Of a stretch of DNA of 64,000 bases, positions 1-14,242 are shown in pieces. The position numbers and the translations under genes were made by a program. The stretch's first letter is position 1. Every line of letters begins with the position of its first letter. A model generated the notes under the pieces. The model searched no databases. It was given only the letters and a program-made list of their open reading frames with translations, and was not told the DNA's origin. Source of the stretch: Ptiloglossa arizonensis (taxonomy: Eukaryota; Arthropoda; Insecta; Hymenoptera; Colletidae); contig NC_135052.1 in the NCBI RefSeq assembly GCF_051014685.1, positions 9,763,105 to 9,827,104 on the forward strand, written 5' to 3'.

Positions 1-81
1 TCGCAGTATTTGTTATGTTTAAGATGTTCTTGCTCACGAAGGCGACTCCAAACACTTTCGTTAATGTGAAGCTTTAAAAGG

Positions 82-300
82 TTATAACTGAAAATAAAAA
101 TATTTTCGGACATACGGGTATGTTTGTGCGACATACTTCTCGACGTAGTAACAAGTAGAACGCACTCCCATACTTGGTCGTTTTATTTTAGGAATATCAC
201 GTGCAACACGGACATTTGTTAATCGATTCTTCCAAGACCCCGGTTCCCACTGTTTTTCGTCGGGTACTGTAAATTTCACCTTCCCATTCATAATATTCAT
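82..300 (-). CDS. Possible small open frame, 72 codons, unknown product
   Basis: A minus-strand frame with a true ATG in an A-rich start context (AAAAAATGAAT) encodes 72 residues of fairly high complexity, including a W-E-P-G-S-W-K stretch near residue 18, and ends at TAA. I see no signal peptide, membrane segment or known motif. A T-rich stretch ending in TTTTCAG lies just before the stop, so part of it could instead be intron. A second frame of similar size upstream (394-612) begins with GTG, not ATG, and is not accepted. Nothing ties this frame to a family. It may be chance, a small peptide gene, or an exon of a gene running off the left edge. Confidence 0.2.
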   Translation of the reverse strand: MNIMNGKVKFTVPDEKQWEPGSWKNRLTNVRVARDIPKIKRPSMGVRSTCYYVEKYVAQTYPYVRKYFYFQL

Positions 301-2427
301 TTTTTATAATCGAGATTCACGCCGGCAATAAATTATTAAATAGAAAATAACAAGTTTATTCTTCCTGGCTCGGTGCATCGCGTGTTGCCGAGATTAACTG
401 CAGTTTCGTGTATATGTGTTTCCCGCACACCAGCACCCCTTATAACCTCTAAACTGCATCCTGGGGATATATTGTTTTAGTGGAGCAGGCTCGCGCGACC
501 TACACACCTTAAACGTAGCGGACATCATGACTCGATGTACCGGATAGGAACAAATTCCTGGAATTCCTATTAAAATAGCTAGAAACTTCAAACTTGAAAT
601 TGCTTTCGTCACTTTATTTTATACGAAATTTATCAGCCCTCGCACGAGGTGTTTATACGTTATTTTTATATCGCGTTTACACGCCATTAGTGGGTTACTC
701 AATGTTTCTAGAAAAATTGTTTACGGAATAATAATCAATTCGGTATCTGCTTCGAGTAATTTGTTATTTATCGACTAGCGAACTGATAGGTCAGCATCTA
801 TAATTATAGATTTTCTTTATCGTATAAAACATCCTGTGGGACAATATTTTCGAGATTTTTGGATCGGAAATTTTTTTTTGTCTCATACTTTTCACCAGAA
901 AAGCAACGTCGATATCTTATTAGTATTTTTCCTCGATTTAACACCGTCCTCTTTTTTCTATCATGTAACACTTTTAAGTTTGCTTACAATTCGTAATACC
1001 TTCTTAAAGCTATTGTTTCTTGGTTACGATAGCGGATCTGTCGTCGAAAACTTGTAATTTGAATTATATGTATCGAAACGAGCAATCTAAAGCGACTTCT
1101 GCAACAAGGAGTCATAAAAGATTCGCTACGTACCAGAAAGTGAGAGAAATAATAAGATGACCAGGGAGATGGAAAATTTTTGTCTAGGATTTCGCGAAGC
1201 TGTAGAGCAGCATTCGTTTAATTTTACATGTAAAACTTCAAGGGCCGTCAGTTACATTTTCTCATTATCCGATCTAGTTCACACATCACAGGAATAATTT
1301 TTCTACGCGTTAAAACCAATTTGGAGAATGGAACAAAAAATTCGGAGAACAAAAAAAGAAAAAAATAAGGACGGGTATGCTCGGTTGACCGAAAAGGGAC
1401 GAAAAAGGAATTTTCCTTCACGGTGGTACATCTGTGTCAAAGAAAAGAGTTTCGCTTTATACTTGAACTCTTCCCGTGAAATAAGCTTCTTCTTCATCAT
1501 CGATAAAACCAAGTTGATAAGAATCGTTCAACAGATAGAATCGATATCCTTTTTCCTTGGCCACCATCTTGTTCTTATCATCTGAAATGACCGGTGGTCG
1601 CTTTCGTCGATAACCAATAAGTTCAGCCAATACAAGAAATCGATGAATGTCAACAAAAGCTCGAGTCTTCGACTAAATACAGAAATTCGATATACCAGCG
1701 AATTTATTGAAGTTTAACAATCGTCTTTCGTAAAAAATGTCTTTCAATTTTGTTACGATACGGAAAAGACGATAAGTAGATTAATTGTGTTTAATAAAGA
1801 ATTTAAAAATTTCGATACGCATTAACTGAATTTTTAGTTACGAAAGATAAATTCTTCACCCTCATATTTGAATAAAATATTTTTAGATTTTTTATCTTAC
1901 ATTTTAACCAATAATAAGAGCAATGATTTATTATTATAACGTTAAATCAAGCATGGATTCCAACTGTATCGGCAATTTCTTTACGCGTATAATATTTCCC
2001 TGTATAAATATTTTTCCAGAGAAACTGTTACCTTGCATTACAGAAACGTTCGGGCACCGCTTAAAAGTGATTTCGATAAAAATATTTTCTCAATAAAATG
2101 CACCTATAATATTTATTTAAGTAACTTTTTTATTCAGCTACACGTTTCGAATCTTTCAACGCGCTTGAAATGATTTTTTTAAATATTGGGAAATAAGAGA
2201 CTTTTACTCTTTTTCCAATCAAACATTAAATGCTGTGTTTACGTACATCTGTGGTATCCATTTTTTGGTGGTTTCGGTTTTCGATCGACACTAATAGAAA
2301 TTCGTAGGAAAATAGGGAAGTAGACGAATTACAAACATCAAAAGCACGTGAGTTAGATCCAACGTTAAATTTATATTGGATAAAAGTACCCGTGAACTTT
2401 TCTATCGATCCGACACACCTGATACTG

Positions 2428-2457
2428 TCAATGCTCATAGTTTCAATGCTCATAGTT
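2428..2457. repeat. 15-bp exact tandem duplication
   Basis: The sequence TCAATGCTCATAGTT occurs twice, head to tail. It is a short local duplication, probably from replication slippage. Confidence 0.85.
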
Positions 2458-2662
2458 CACCATTGCGTGAGAAATCGGTCTGTATCAGCCGGAAAATTGG
2501 ACAGGAATTTTCAATCGAGGGACGTGTCTCGAATTTTTGATGTTCCAATGTTGCGTTGCTGTTCGTCTAGCTGTTTATTCGCCAGCTTTCTGCTTCGTAG
2601 CCGGGCGTTACTCGATTATTTCAAGATTTAAATGAAACTAACGCTGTCACGCATCCGAGTGT

Positions 2663-2682
2663 AAAAAAAAAAAAAAAAAAAA
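2663..2682 (+). repeat. A20 homopolymer tract
   Basis: Uninterrupted run of A following GCATCCGAGTGT. I see no retroposed gene sequence upstream of it and no obvious target-site duplication, so it is listed as a simple repeat rather than as a retroposon tail. Confidence 0.85.
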
Positions 2683-4299
2683 CGTTGCCGGTCTAGCGAG
2701 AGAATACTCGATCGTTCGAACGAATTTAGCGAAAAATTCGCTGGCATTCTGTCACGCGAAATTCGATCAGCCTTGTGCTAACAAATTTTTGTTTCGCGAG
2801 ACATCCTACTCTCGCGATCGATTCGTAACTTGAACAGAGATGAACAGAGAGTAAATACAAATAACTGTTTCGGTCAATATTTTATCGAGGAAATTTCGTT
2901 TTATAAACTCTAATGAAACGACGAGTTTTCGCGAAATCGTACGAGGTGGTTCGAAAAGGTGATACAGAGAAAGAAAACGCGTCGTAAAAGTTTCTTACTC
3001 GGAGACATAAAAAGTATGAAATCACGATGGATCTAAAATCGAAACGACCGAACAGGGATTGACGAAGAAATTGTCGATAGGTGGTTACAGAGTCGAAGTG
3101 GCTATTATAGAAAACCTTTTAATATTATATCGAGAGACGGTATCAATGCGTTAACCGTTTCGATGATATCGTGCACTTCTTTGGTGTCGTTCAGATCCAT
3201 CCACCAGATTGAAACATAATTGTTAACGGAGTAAACATTTTATCACCTCGATACGACGGCAAGAAAAAATATCGATGTTTTCGCGCATGAGGTTCCGGTG
3301 GAGGTGATTAACTAATGTTCTTCTAGAAAGTCAGCGATGCTTTGATTAATGAAATTGATCGGTGACGTGAAGAAATCTCAAATCTTATAAATCGCTAAAA
3401 ATAATCACGTTTCATTTGAACTGTTCTTGCACCGCTTTATTCGTTTCTGAAACTCTACAGTTATTGCTTCAATTCTAACCTACAAACCGTGATTTGCTGC
3501 TACGAAACCTAAATACCGAAGCAAATTAAGTTTGTTTTAGACACTAAGTTAGCTCTAGACACGATAGATATTTAGATACGAAATTAGTTAAATTAATGTT
3601 TTGTATTTCAACCGACGTTGGATGTGTTTGCTCGTTCGTTTTAATTATTCACGATGTTATATTTCTAGGAGCAGAAAATGAGCCAACACATTAAATCGAA
3701 TTAATTAACGAACAATGCGATAGTTTCGCGGGGCTAGTTGTCGACGAATCAAAAATCCGAGTTTAAATCCGAAGTTCGAAAATTGTTCGATTTAATTCTC
3801 TCCGGTACACGCATACACACACACGCGCACATTTTTATACGCATTTCTTATTATCTATCTTCTTTCAAACGTACCGTTGAGATGCATAGTTTAACCATTC
3901 GGAAAATATCCCTGCAGAGGAATATTTTTACATCAAGCGTCTCAGTGTCTCCGTTTACATCCTATCCCAGTTCGAATTTCACTTATTTCTTTTTAAACAC
4001 GGTATCCACCGACGACGTCGAACGCTACAAAATATCAACTGTCCGGCTTGAACAATTCTCCAAATACTCAATATCAGAGTTTCCATTTTTTAGCAATATC
4101 CGGTTCTTGTCATCCTCCCGTACTCTTTTCCTCGCCGTTTTATCAAAAATGAAAAGCGACGTTAACCCGTGACGTGTTCCAATCTTCCACGATATTTCCC
4201 GTGTCGTATCACCCCGAAATTTGATCATGGATATTTACTCACCGGTTCTACCGGTTATATCCACGTTACGGTATTTACGATAATAATGAAAATTAAACG

Positions 4300-5470
4300 T
4301 AGCCCTCGGTTAAAGAGTATCGGGTGACACTCGAGAGCCGCAACTACGTCTCTTCGAGTACTCGTTGCCCGATCTCGAGCCCACCGCTAACGCCCATGAG
4401 GCTCCGGACCACTCCCTCGAGGATCCTTCCTAACAAGTTGTCTCGTAAGTTGCGTCGAAATATAGTAAGTCGGGTATACGTGGAACATTCCTCGGAGCGT
4501 TCCGTGAAAATCGTTCGAAACCGTTTAAAATCGGATTTTCATCGAGAATTCGATGACGGCTCCTTCGCTCGGTACCGCAGGACCATGGTGTGTGCCTCGA
4601 CTATGGCGTCAACGGTTGTCGACAAGCGGAAGATCTAAATATCTCGGTCCTCGTGCAAGCTAGGTCGAATCGCAGCCACATATGTAACCCCTCCTTTTAC
4701 GTGGGAGTACGGGTCCCGGGCTAGATTCTTAGTCGGTTGAGACTCAAGACACGAACTCAATTCTGGATCGCTCCAGGCACTCCGCCCACTTAGGAACAAC
4801 GCCGCTTCTCGCCTACCCTCTTCACCCTGTTCACCCTCTCGACTCGGTGTGTACGTGTACGCGCGCGTTCTTCGTGCAAGTCTCTGCGCGTATATAAGCT
4901 ATCGGTTTAGCGTGGTTCGAATTAGGTCCACGTAGAAGACTTGTTACGTCGTTACCTTTACTTCGACCGATACCCCTATAGGAACGCGGACCCCTCCTTC
5001 TTCTTCGAGCGTATTCTTCCCGAGCTGGAGCGCGGTTCCCTCTATTTTTTCCCTCCCCCCTCGCCGGTTTTCCTTCCTTTCCTTCCGTTCTTTTTCGTTA
5101 CCGGCGTACTTTCCAAGAAGCGGGCACGGAACTTTTTCGCTGACGGGTTTCCACGTCATCTCCGACTGTTGGGAGCGGATCGATACGCGAGACTCATTGA
5201 AATTTTAACGCCATCCGCCTCGACGTTCTCAACCCGATACGAAGCCCGACGTTACCCCTTTTTTTTCTTTTTTTTTGCCTTTTTCTTTTCTTCTTTTTAA
5301 CGGCTCGAAGAAAGACGACCGTTTGAAATTTAATCGCGGCAGATTCCCCCCAGTTTCGTCCCCGCGCACGGAATAACGAGGGGGAAGGGGGCGGCGAGGT
5401 AGCTTATTTTCGAAACATCCGAAGTTCAACGGATACAAAGCCGACGAAATCACGATATCCACTTCGAACT
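4300..5470. other. GC/CpG-rich island with promoter-like core
   Basis: This stretch is visibly richer in G, C and CpG than its neighbours and contains pyrimidine-rich runs (for example the T/C tracts at 5040-5095 and 5255-5300). It carries the TATA-like box at 4891-4898. Frames of 70-119 codons cross it on both strands, but none has a recognisable domain. A promoter or enhancer, possibly for a non-coding first exon, is a reasonable inference; no coding gene is supported. Confidence 0.35.
4891..4925 (+). promoter_or_regulatory. TATA-box core promoter candidate
   Basis: TATATAAG at 4891-4898 sits in GC-rich surroundings after an alternating CG/TG stretch. The expected start site about 30 bp downstream falls near 4921, where the initiator match is weak (TCGAATT). 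Placement in a CpG-rich island supports a promoter; the lack of a recognisable reading frame downstream argues against a simple protein-coding gene starting here. A long first intron or a non-coding transcript would fit. Confidence 0.3.
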
Positions 5471-8400
5471 ACTCGATGTGTGTCGCGACTTCGAAGCATA
5501 TTAATGCGATGAAGGGTCGCTCGAGGCACAAATTAAGCACGCTACGAAGGTTCCAGCTCTTCCGAAGTTAGTTTATTACCGACAACGTCGTCGACTGGGT
5601 AACTTGGACAGTGTAAGAAATTTGTCCCCGTTTCAACCACGATTCGGTACAGACCGATTTTGTGAAAATATTCACGGGGTGGAGTGTCGGTTGGAACGCG
5701 GAAGTGGACGGATGACGGAATTTTTAGACATTGGGACACGTGTCGATCTAACTTGATACGTTCGGGGGAGAGAAGAATTTCGGTAGGGAACAATTTATCA
5801 TCGTAGACACGGATAAGATTGTAAATATTCGTTCCGGTGTCGTTAAGACAGGAAGTCGACACTATTCGGAATACGGGTAACACGATCTTACTTGGGTTCG
5901 TTGCTGTTTAAATATACCAGCTTGCGCTTCGGCGCACTTTCATAACACAGTTATCATCGTAACGCAGCTTAATTGGCTAATCAAGGCCACTTTCTCGTTT
6001 ATGAATCGCGCCGAACGCAACTCCTATTTTTCAGTTGTGTCAACTTGGTGGGGACAGATCCACACTGGTGTTGAGCAATTAATTCTCCGGCTATAGGAAC
6101 ATGAGCTTTGTTTTAAATAAACGAGTATATCTCACGTTCTGGAAATAAGCCTCGTTTCAATTTAATTCCCTCCAACGTGGAACGTTACACCGTTCAAAGC
6201 ACATTACGTTGATAGATCGTAGGGATATTCAATATAAAATTTTATCAATGGTTTCGGAAACTCGAGCTTCGTGTTTGATCCGCTTTTAGATTCCTCGAAA
6301 GTGTAATTTTGTTTACAAAGAAACGTCGAATGCAACGTACACTTTGCTCGTACTGAAAATTATACTCGTGCTCTGCTACGACATTGTATTCTTTTCCACA
6401 CTGTTAAGTATTCTTTTTTCGTTCTCACGAATAATGCAAACAACCTTAAGGATGTTTAATGTTTTCTCTTTGAACAATTACTTACATTAATTTATTCGGG
6501 GAAGTTGAAATCAGTACAAAAGCGAAGCGAGTAACTACGAAGATTATGAAGCGGATAATTAAAAGTGACCCGACCGGTATCGGCTTCATAATGTTTAAAA
6601 TGAAGGAATACCAAGTTTATTAAATTTATTTTCTCCTCGTTAAGATATCAACGAAATACTTTCGTACCGAACGAAATAGCGATTGAAACAATGTACCTAC
6701 TTTATTAAAGAACTTGCACGTCCACAAAGTTCGACAATAAACTGTTAAGGAAGTGCGATATCTACTTTCCGCGCAAAGAACGGTCTCTAAACGATTGTTT
6801 GATGCGACGTTGTACAGAAGGTCCGAAAGTCTTTTTTAAAAATTGTCTCGGTAACGATCAATCATTGCAGCTTTCAATTAAGTCAAGTTTTCTTATTGTC
6901 TGGCGACGGAGGGAAGATAGTTTCTTCGAGAACTAATTTATATAGTCGTCGAGTTTCTTCATTTCGGGAACGAAGAAAGACTAATTCGCTTAATTTCAAT
7001 GTAAAAGAAGGAAACGAGACGTTTATTTTTCTGTCGCGTCACACCGCTCTATCTTCGCTGCATTAATTGCATTAATCCAGTATTCAGCCGAAATCTATAT
7101 TCTTGTAACGAATGTGTGGACGTGTGTGCGGGAGTTAAAAATTTATAGCTCATTAAATCGTCAGCGCCATTTAAAGTTTACTAATTAACCGTGTGATATT
7201 TGAATGCGGAAATGAACGGGCAAATAGAGTACATTAATATGGAAATTAACGAGTGGATAGGATGCAATAAAGAACGACAATAGTCGCGAGTTCAACGAAT
7301 AAGTAGAATTGAATAGAAAAACATGAAACCAACAGTTTAATTCGTTGAAATGAATTTACATACGGCTAATTGACATTCGTTAGAACAGTTCGGACGTAAC
7401 GACAAAAATGTGTATTTTCCGTATTACATAAATACATATTATAACGGTAATATTTACATATTTAATGGTGGATTTGATACTTCGTGTGGATCGTATCGGA
7501 ATATTTCACGAGTCTTCCGTTTATTCGTTTAAATGTGCAAGGAAAATATTTACGTATCGCTGAAAATGTTGATAATTTGTCGAGTGGTATATTATGTCGC
7601 ATTTTGTTATTTTCAGTTCAATTTATCAATAACTCTTTTACAGAAATCTGTTAGATCGATTCTGAGAAGTCATTCGATAACGATTTCAATGTCTTTGAAG
7701 CAATTGACGTTTCGGTTCTTAAAAAGTTGTCTCGTAAATTTAAAAAATTTGATTTAAATTTCTCAGGACGAAACTACCTAAATTTACCCATTAAAAGGAA
7801 TGTACGAATGGTTCTTCTATGGTTTCGAACAATGAAAATTTTTGTAAATAATAGAATAAGTAAATGCATCAGCGGAACCTCACCTTTGACTATTTATTTT
7901 TGAGAAAAAGCTTTTGCGAGAATTCTGGGTCAACTCGATTTGTAACAAGACTCGTCGAAATAGAACGAATACCTGTAACACAAAAAACGTATGAAATAGA
8001 GAAAGTGTTTATACGAATATTTTTTTGTTTACTTTTTTTTACCGACTTCTCTCGTGAAGTTATCACCACAAGTTTTTATGCACCCTGTGTACTCGTATAC
8101 GTACACATACAGCCCTATATTTCTTTTTAACAACCGACATGTTATTCGCAAACTATCAAACGTGTAAACTGCCACTTGCAATACATCGGAATTCAGATTT
8201 GCTGAAATTGAGCCATATAAGTTAAAAGTAGTTGCTTTGAATTAATATCGCGATACTTCAAAATTGAAATGAAAATACAATTTTTAATAAAACATCGATC
8301 GATAGATGAAATTATTTATCTTGTTTATGGAATAATTTCTTCCAGAATGTTCTTCGATAAAGGTGTACATTACTTTTTCCCTTAGACTCTTTAGGAAGAA

Positions 8401-11400
8401 CTCGGGTCAGATTCGAAGACCATAACGAATTTCTAAGAAACTCTCGGTTCAATTCGTTCAACTTCCGCTTGATCTAAGTTCCAGTATGGTTGGCGTAATC
8501 GCGTCGGGAGATCGGTCGTTTTCGATTAAACGACACCGAACATTTCTCTTAAACTGCTTTCAATCACCAATGTGAATCTTAATACGAGAAATCTCTTCAA
8601 TTAAACGTCATCGATCGATTTGCGTCAAAGTATGTAATAGATCGTTACACAGTTTATTATATAACTAGATCTTGAGTTGCACAACGGGTCTAATTGACTT
8701 CGTTCAAATTCTTTGCAGCTTCATTTCACGGTGATTGCAGACAAAACGGATTCTTTGTACATTTCGTGCACGTTTCCTGAAATAGTAGCAGCACATTTCC
8801 AATGTTCTCAAAATTGATATTATAGAATGCCGTTAATCCAAGTTTTGTTCTCTAATTGTCAATAATTGACGTTACGTTTCCAACGTCGGTTGATGCTCGT
8901 GTACACGATCGCGATACGGTGTTATCCGTTTTAATTGATTTTGAATCGCATTATCCTCGATCGCACGAGCATTCGTAAAATAGAAATTTTCTCGTACGGT
9001 TTCTATTTATTTTTTGCGCACGAAATTATGCTACTGTAACGGAATTAACGGTATCTGCTTAAACGCGATAAACATTAGCGATCGCCTAATAGAACCGAAA
9101 CGAAAGGATAGCGAAGTTGTAGAATCGTTTAAATCCTGTGAAACTTTGGTCTCTCTATGGTTCTTTCAAGGTACAAAGAGGAGGCGAGTCGAGGAATTTC
9201 GTTGAATCAGATTGTTCCTAGTGTAAAGACATTCATTTCCGTTTAAGCATGTTAGCCGCATCTCCCCGGTCCTGCTCTCTTCTTGTTCATGATCCCGTTC
9301 AGCCAAGTGTAGATAAAGAAAATAGTTAAGCGTAAGGGCGCACGGTTGTTTCTAACGCGAATGGAAAATCGTGCACGTAATTCGCCGAGTTTCTAACACG
9401 AGGAAACGTTGCTCTCGGTGAAACGATACGTATATACGGAATAATTTCGAATTAATATGCAACGCATATTTCGGTAGATATACATCGTTTAGATTAACGC
9501 TGCAACAATACTTTCTGTGTAAGGACGGTCTCGATATTTGTTCGAATTGTGAAAAATAGAAACATCCGATAGTTTAATACCTTTTGGCGTTCCTAATGAA
9601 AAGTTATTCGAAAATTTTTAAATAAGTATTAGAATTTACTTTTTGCAAGCGATTGTACATTGCGCAAGCCGATGAACTAATCTCTAATGTTTACATTTTA
9701 CTCAAATGTTCGACAACGATCTTTCAAAATTGTAAAGTTCCTTTTGGTTTCGATAATAAAATATTCACTTCACGTACGTGTCTAATTTAAAGTCAATCCA
9801 TATCTCGGTTCCGGAAATATCACGTAAATCAGCTTAAAAAATGTTGGTTTGAGAAAAATGACTTTAAAGTTTGGCAAGCGATGTTGGACGAAATGTAAGG
9901 GGGAATTAAATTTAAAGTCCCGCAGCATTACTCATTTCTGATAACGCTGGTAAGACACGAATATTCAAGAAAATGTAAAAAGCAAATCAATTTCCTCTTA
10001 CCTTCGAATTAGGCGGATCCCTTAATTAATCGCCAAGTGTGTACACATTTTCCGTGAATACTTTCTCGGCAATATCACGTTCCGGGTGTTCGTGTTAAAA
10101 ACTCGTTTTTCGAAAGGTTCCAACAACGTCCATGCAAAAGAATATTTCAGTGCGTTGTACGTTGGCGAATATAAAAATGTCTGATGGAGTTCCACGCTTC
10201 TCCGGGTACTTAGAAATGCAGTGGAATCGTAAAGTACAGTTCTCTCGCCGCGGTTTTAGTGTACACATGCCCTCTGTTTGAGGCGGTGAAATCGCGAAGC
10301 AGCGATAGAATTGTCAGTCGTCTTACATAATATAGAGGAAGGAACTGTCTTTTGTTCCGAATGAAAAATGGCCAGGTCGGATGATAACAGCTTTCCGTGA
10401 ATCTAACGAGGAAAACTTATTTCACGGCCCTGTAACCTTGTTAACGTCTCGGCACCATTATGAAAACGTTCCTCGACATTATTGATTATCCTGATTGCTG
10501 TCGTCGTTTCGATTCCGCTAATAATAAAATTACGAAACTACCTGCGAAATTGTTCGACGTCTTTTGTAACGATCTTACGGTGGAGTCTAGTTGTTGCGCG
10601 TTAACGAGCGTAAACCGATGCAAGGGAATGTTTCCATTTTATCAGCAGTTCGATTTTCAAGAGCCCCGCTGCGTACTCTGGTACATACTTGTCGATGTAA
10701 CTCAAGAACAGTGAATCCTCGGGGCTCGGTTGCTCGTTCTATTAGAATCGAAGTGCCGGTAATAAAAGAAGAAACGGAAAGGAATGTTCGCTCTATTTTG
10801 ACGTAGCTTGCGATGTTCCATTAAAATTGAAAATCGAAGTTCGGTAAGTGTTCCTCGTAAATCGAATATTTCCTTTGGCTGAATCGAAAGCACGTTGATT
10901 GACGCGGAACAGAATTTCCCTTTTACGTTGATTAAAATATGACGAATAACTATAAAAGTGCGACACTCGAATGACGGTCACGGAACGCTTGGAGTTCATA
11001 GAATACGAACCTATATACACGAGTACGCTCAAGTATTTCGGGGAAAAAATTAATTTTCGTACAACTCGTTCAATTCGTTCCTGATTTCACGTCTAAAACG
11101 ATAATCGAGGGAAAAGACGAAAAGCTTAGAAGCGTTGGTAAATGCATTCTACCTCGTTTCGAAGAAATATAAAATTTCATGATTTCTTTTTTTTGAACGA
11201 GTAATTAACCGTGGAAAAAAATTCTGTCGGTACTTCGAAACGATAGGGTTTTGTTATTAAAGATCGAAGACAGCTTAAAAAATGGATATCTTATTTCACG
11301 ACGCTACTATACCAGAAGAAAAAGGATAAAATATTCATTATTATTATAAAAGGCTCAGAAAGTTCTCGATTAAGTGATCCTACTATTCGTTCTTGTTACA

Positions 11401-14240
11401 AGATTTTAAAGAGTGAATGAGAAAAACGGCAAAACTTCCCCAGAGACCCAAAGTAGGTTACGGACAGAACACCTGAACATCTCTATGGATTTAAAAATAC
11501 GAAAGAATGTGTAGGACACAATCTGGTTGGTTCCGGACGAAGAATGTAATTAACATAGTTTTCTTCCTTGCCTTCGTTAATGCTTTTTTTAATGGAACTG
11601 CATACCTATATGCTTTTCATATCGCGGTCGTGACAAAAATGAATTCAAGCTGGCATTACAATGCGAGTTGGAGACGACTACTAATATTGAAATTTATAAT
11701 TATAAAATGAAAGTATCCAGACATGAAGATTTCTCAAGACAACGATTCGAACAGTTTGTAACGTATTATAATTTTACCACGAGAAGTGTTCGATGTGATA
11801 GTCGTTCGATCATAATTTCGAAAATAATTTTTCTATTTAAATAAAATTTGTTTCCGAACTGCTGTTCGTTCGTGATTGATACTTTCGTGTTATAATTTAT
11901 TCTCACGGTGAATCAAGTAGTCTGTAAACGACTGGAGGGTGTTTAGTTGCCTGAACGGGAATTATGAATGCTTCCGATGTCATAAATGCAGATAGGGCAC
12001 GGGATTAGGATTCTTAATTACGTGTTTTCGGTCGACACCGCTAAGGATGAGTAATTGTCTCGGTGCGCCGGAACGATTAACTGCTGGGGAATTTAAGTGG
12101 CCTTTACCGGTAAGAAATGCCTCGGGAACTTGAAGGGGAAACAAAAAGTTACCGAAGAATGGGTAGATATACCATGGACGGAGCACACACCCGGCCACTA
12201 TCCGAGTCGTGTTCCATTCGAAGCGTCCAAATCGACCATCAGTCGCAGCAGGGCAGTGCACGGGGCAAAGCGGTGCTCTGCAATATCCCGTAATTTGTAA
12301 TTCCACGGTAAGCCGACGTGTCTCTCCGGCGAAAACCATTGACAGATTTCCAGCGAGCCACTCGACCGCAAACGCTCCCTAACAAGCCTATCGATTCCAA
12401 TAACATTCGCCAGATAAGACAGTTTTACGCTGCCGCTTCGAGGTCAAGAATAACGATCAAATTCACAATAATCGGTCGACCGATGACGCCACGCCACTCG
12501 GAGGGTTGCTCGACAATGCGCTGATATTTATTGCTTCTGATACAATTCAATCGGGGACAAATTCTGGAGTGGCTCGTCGACCGGCAAAGTGGACGCGGAG
12601 AATTTTTCGAAGCCAAATTTAATTTCTTTTATCGTCTTTTAATTACTCGTGTTTCAATTACGCGGATCTTTTTTTCGGTTCACGGACTTGGTGCTCAACC
12701 GAGCCACTCCTGTAGCGTAAATAAGTTTGTTTCGTATTGTTTGATAAAAAATTGACACGTTCAATTTCTCTCGTTTTTTAACGTCACGTTGCGGCAAGGA
12801 TTCGTTAACGGTGGAAAGTTGTCCAAGATCGTTGAGCGTATTTTTGTTTTCAACGTAGAAAGATGAGAGTTGTTCTATGTTTTCCCGAAGATATTCTTCC
12901 TTAATGGTGAAAGTTTTATGCAAAGCATTGAGAAGTTGAATCGTTTAAAGGGGCGAATACAACGACGGGTATAAATTCTTCCCAGGATCACTGTTCTCAA
13001 AATTTCGAAATCGTATAAAGGAAATTTAGAACCGATAATGTAATCGTTGAAGTCTTACATCGAAGACTACAACGAAGAAAAGGAACAATATTCTGTGTAT
13101 AGTGAAATCGACTGGCGCGAACCATTTCGGAGACGGGTCTCATATGGTACAACGTACAGGGAAACTTAATTACTTCGAGGAGAATAGTTGAATTGCAACT
13201 CGAAGTGATTTGAAAACAAGAGAATAGAACGAACAATACGGTTAGATTGATACGTATACCGATTGTTCTCGCTTATGTTTCGAAATACGTTTTTTGTGTT
13301 TCCTCGAAAAAAAAATATGGGATGTGTTCCAATTGTACACTGTTTATTTGTGCACCGAAAATATCGATTTAAATTTGGTTAACTATTTCTACACACTTAC
13401 ACGTAGAATACCAGGTGAAACTTTTTCCTACCCTTAATTCTTTTCTCGGAGACAACTTCTCGATTTTTTTTTACTGCAAAATTCTACATTTGCAAAGACA
13501 ATGAATTCAGTTATTCCACTTTTTACTTGGTCAGAATTCAAGAGAATTTTGCCATTAAAAAAGTTTCATAATTCATGGACAGATTTATCGATCCAATATC
13601 TCGAGAGTATGGTGTCATAAAAGCCCTTATTGAAATTTATTTAACCTTAGTGCGCGTAACATTACGTGGCTGCATACAGAGATAATAAGATGGAATGAAA
13701 AGAACAATGACAATATTTTACTACTTTTTTTTATACGAGTCAGGATTTAGTTGATTCACAAGCGAAAGATTTGAGAACGTTTCAAGGTTAATAGATTTGA
13801 ACTATAACAAAATGAAACGTGCATGTTTCGTACTTCCACACTGCATACACGATGTGGGACAACCGACAATGAGATGGGCGTTCGCTAACATAAACGAGAC
13901 GCCTCCGCAATCGCATCCCCTAAACGACGTATGATATCGACGTATCGATCGGGTATGAATAAATCTCTCTTTCCAACATTGAATAACGGTGTTATCAAAA
14001 AATATACGAAACTGAATAAAAATCATTCCCGAAATAAACGAAAGAGGAGAATAAAATAACGCGGCGAGTATATTTCGTAGCTATAATTCTTTTCTATTGT
14101 GATGTTTAAAGATAATGCCTTTGCGGTTCAACGAATACGAACATTTATTTGTTAAAGCTTCCCGCGGTAAATGTGGTCTCGTACTGCACAGATGTGTATT
14201 AATTGTTTGGGTTGAAGGTTCGATACCTCGTGAAACACAA
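5471..14240. other. Long non-coding stretch without recognisable genes
   Basis: Nearly 9 kb of AT-rich sequence with scattered short frames, T-rich and A-rich runs and no repeat copy, RNA gene or protein domain that I can identify. The segment around 12.0-12.6 kb is more GC-rich and has overlapping frames on both strands (up to 119 codons) without known motifs; it may be a conserved non-coding element, but that needs cross-species alignment. Confidence 0.45.
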
Positions 14241-14242
14241 TA

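Larger units (their letters stand above)
301..4299. other. AT-rich non-coding stretch
   Basis: No convincing gene. The stretch holds only short overlapping frames without recognisable domains, a 15-bp exact tandem duplication (TCAATGCTCATAGTT, 2428-2457) and an A20 tract at 2663-2682. Composition is AT-rich with frequent CpG. Confidence 0.5.

Noticed and set aside
394..612. Minus-strand 72-codon frame with a signal-peptide-like start and four cysteines after the predicted cleavage site, resembling a small secreted peptide
   Set aside because: The frame opens at GTG, with an in-frame TAA just upstream and the first ATG only after the hydrophobic stretch. Without an upstream exon it cannot be translated as drawn.
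14200..14232. B-box-like GGTTCGATACC just before MITE copy 1
   Set aside because: No A-box at suitable distance and no tRNA stem structure.
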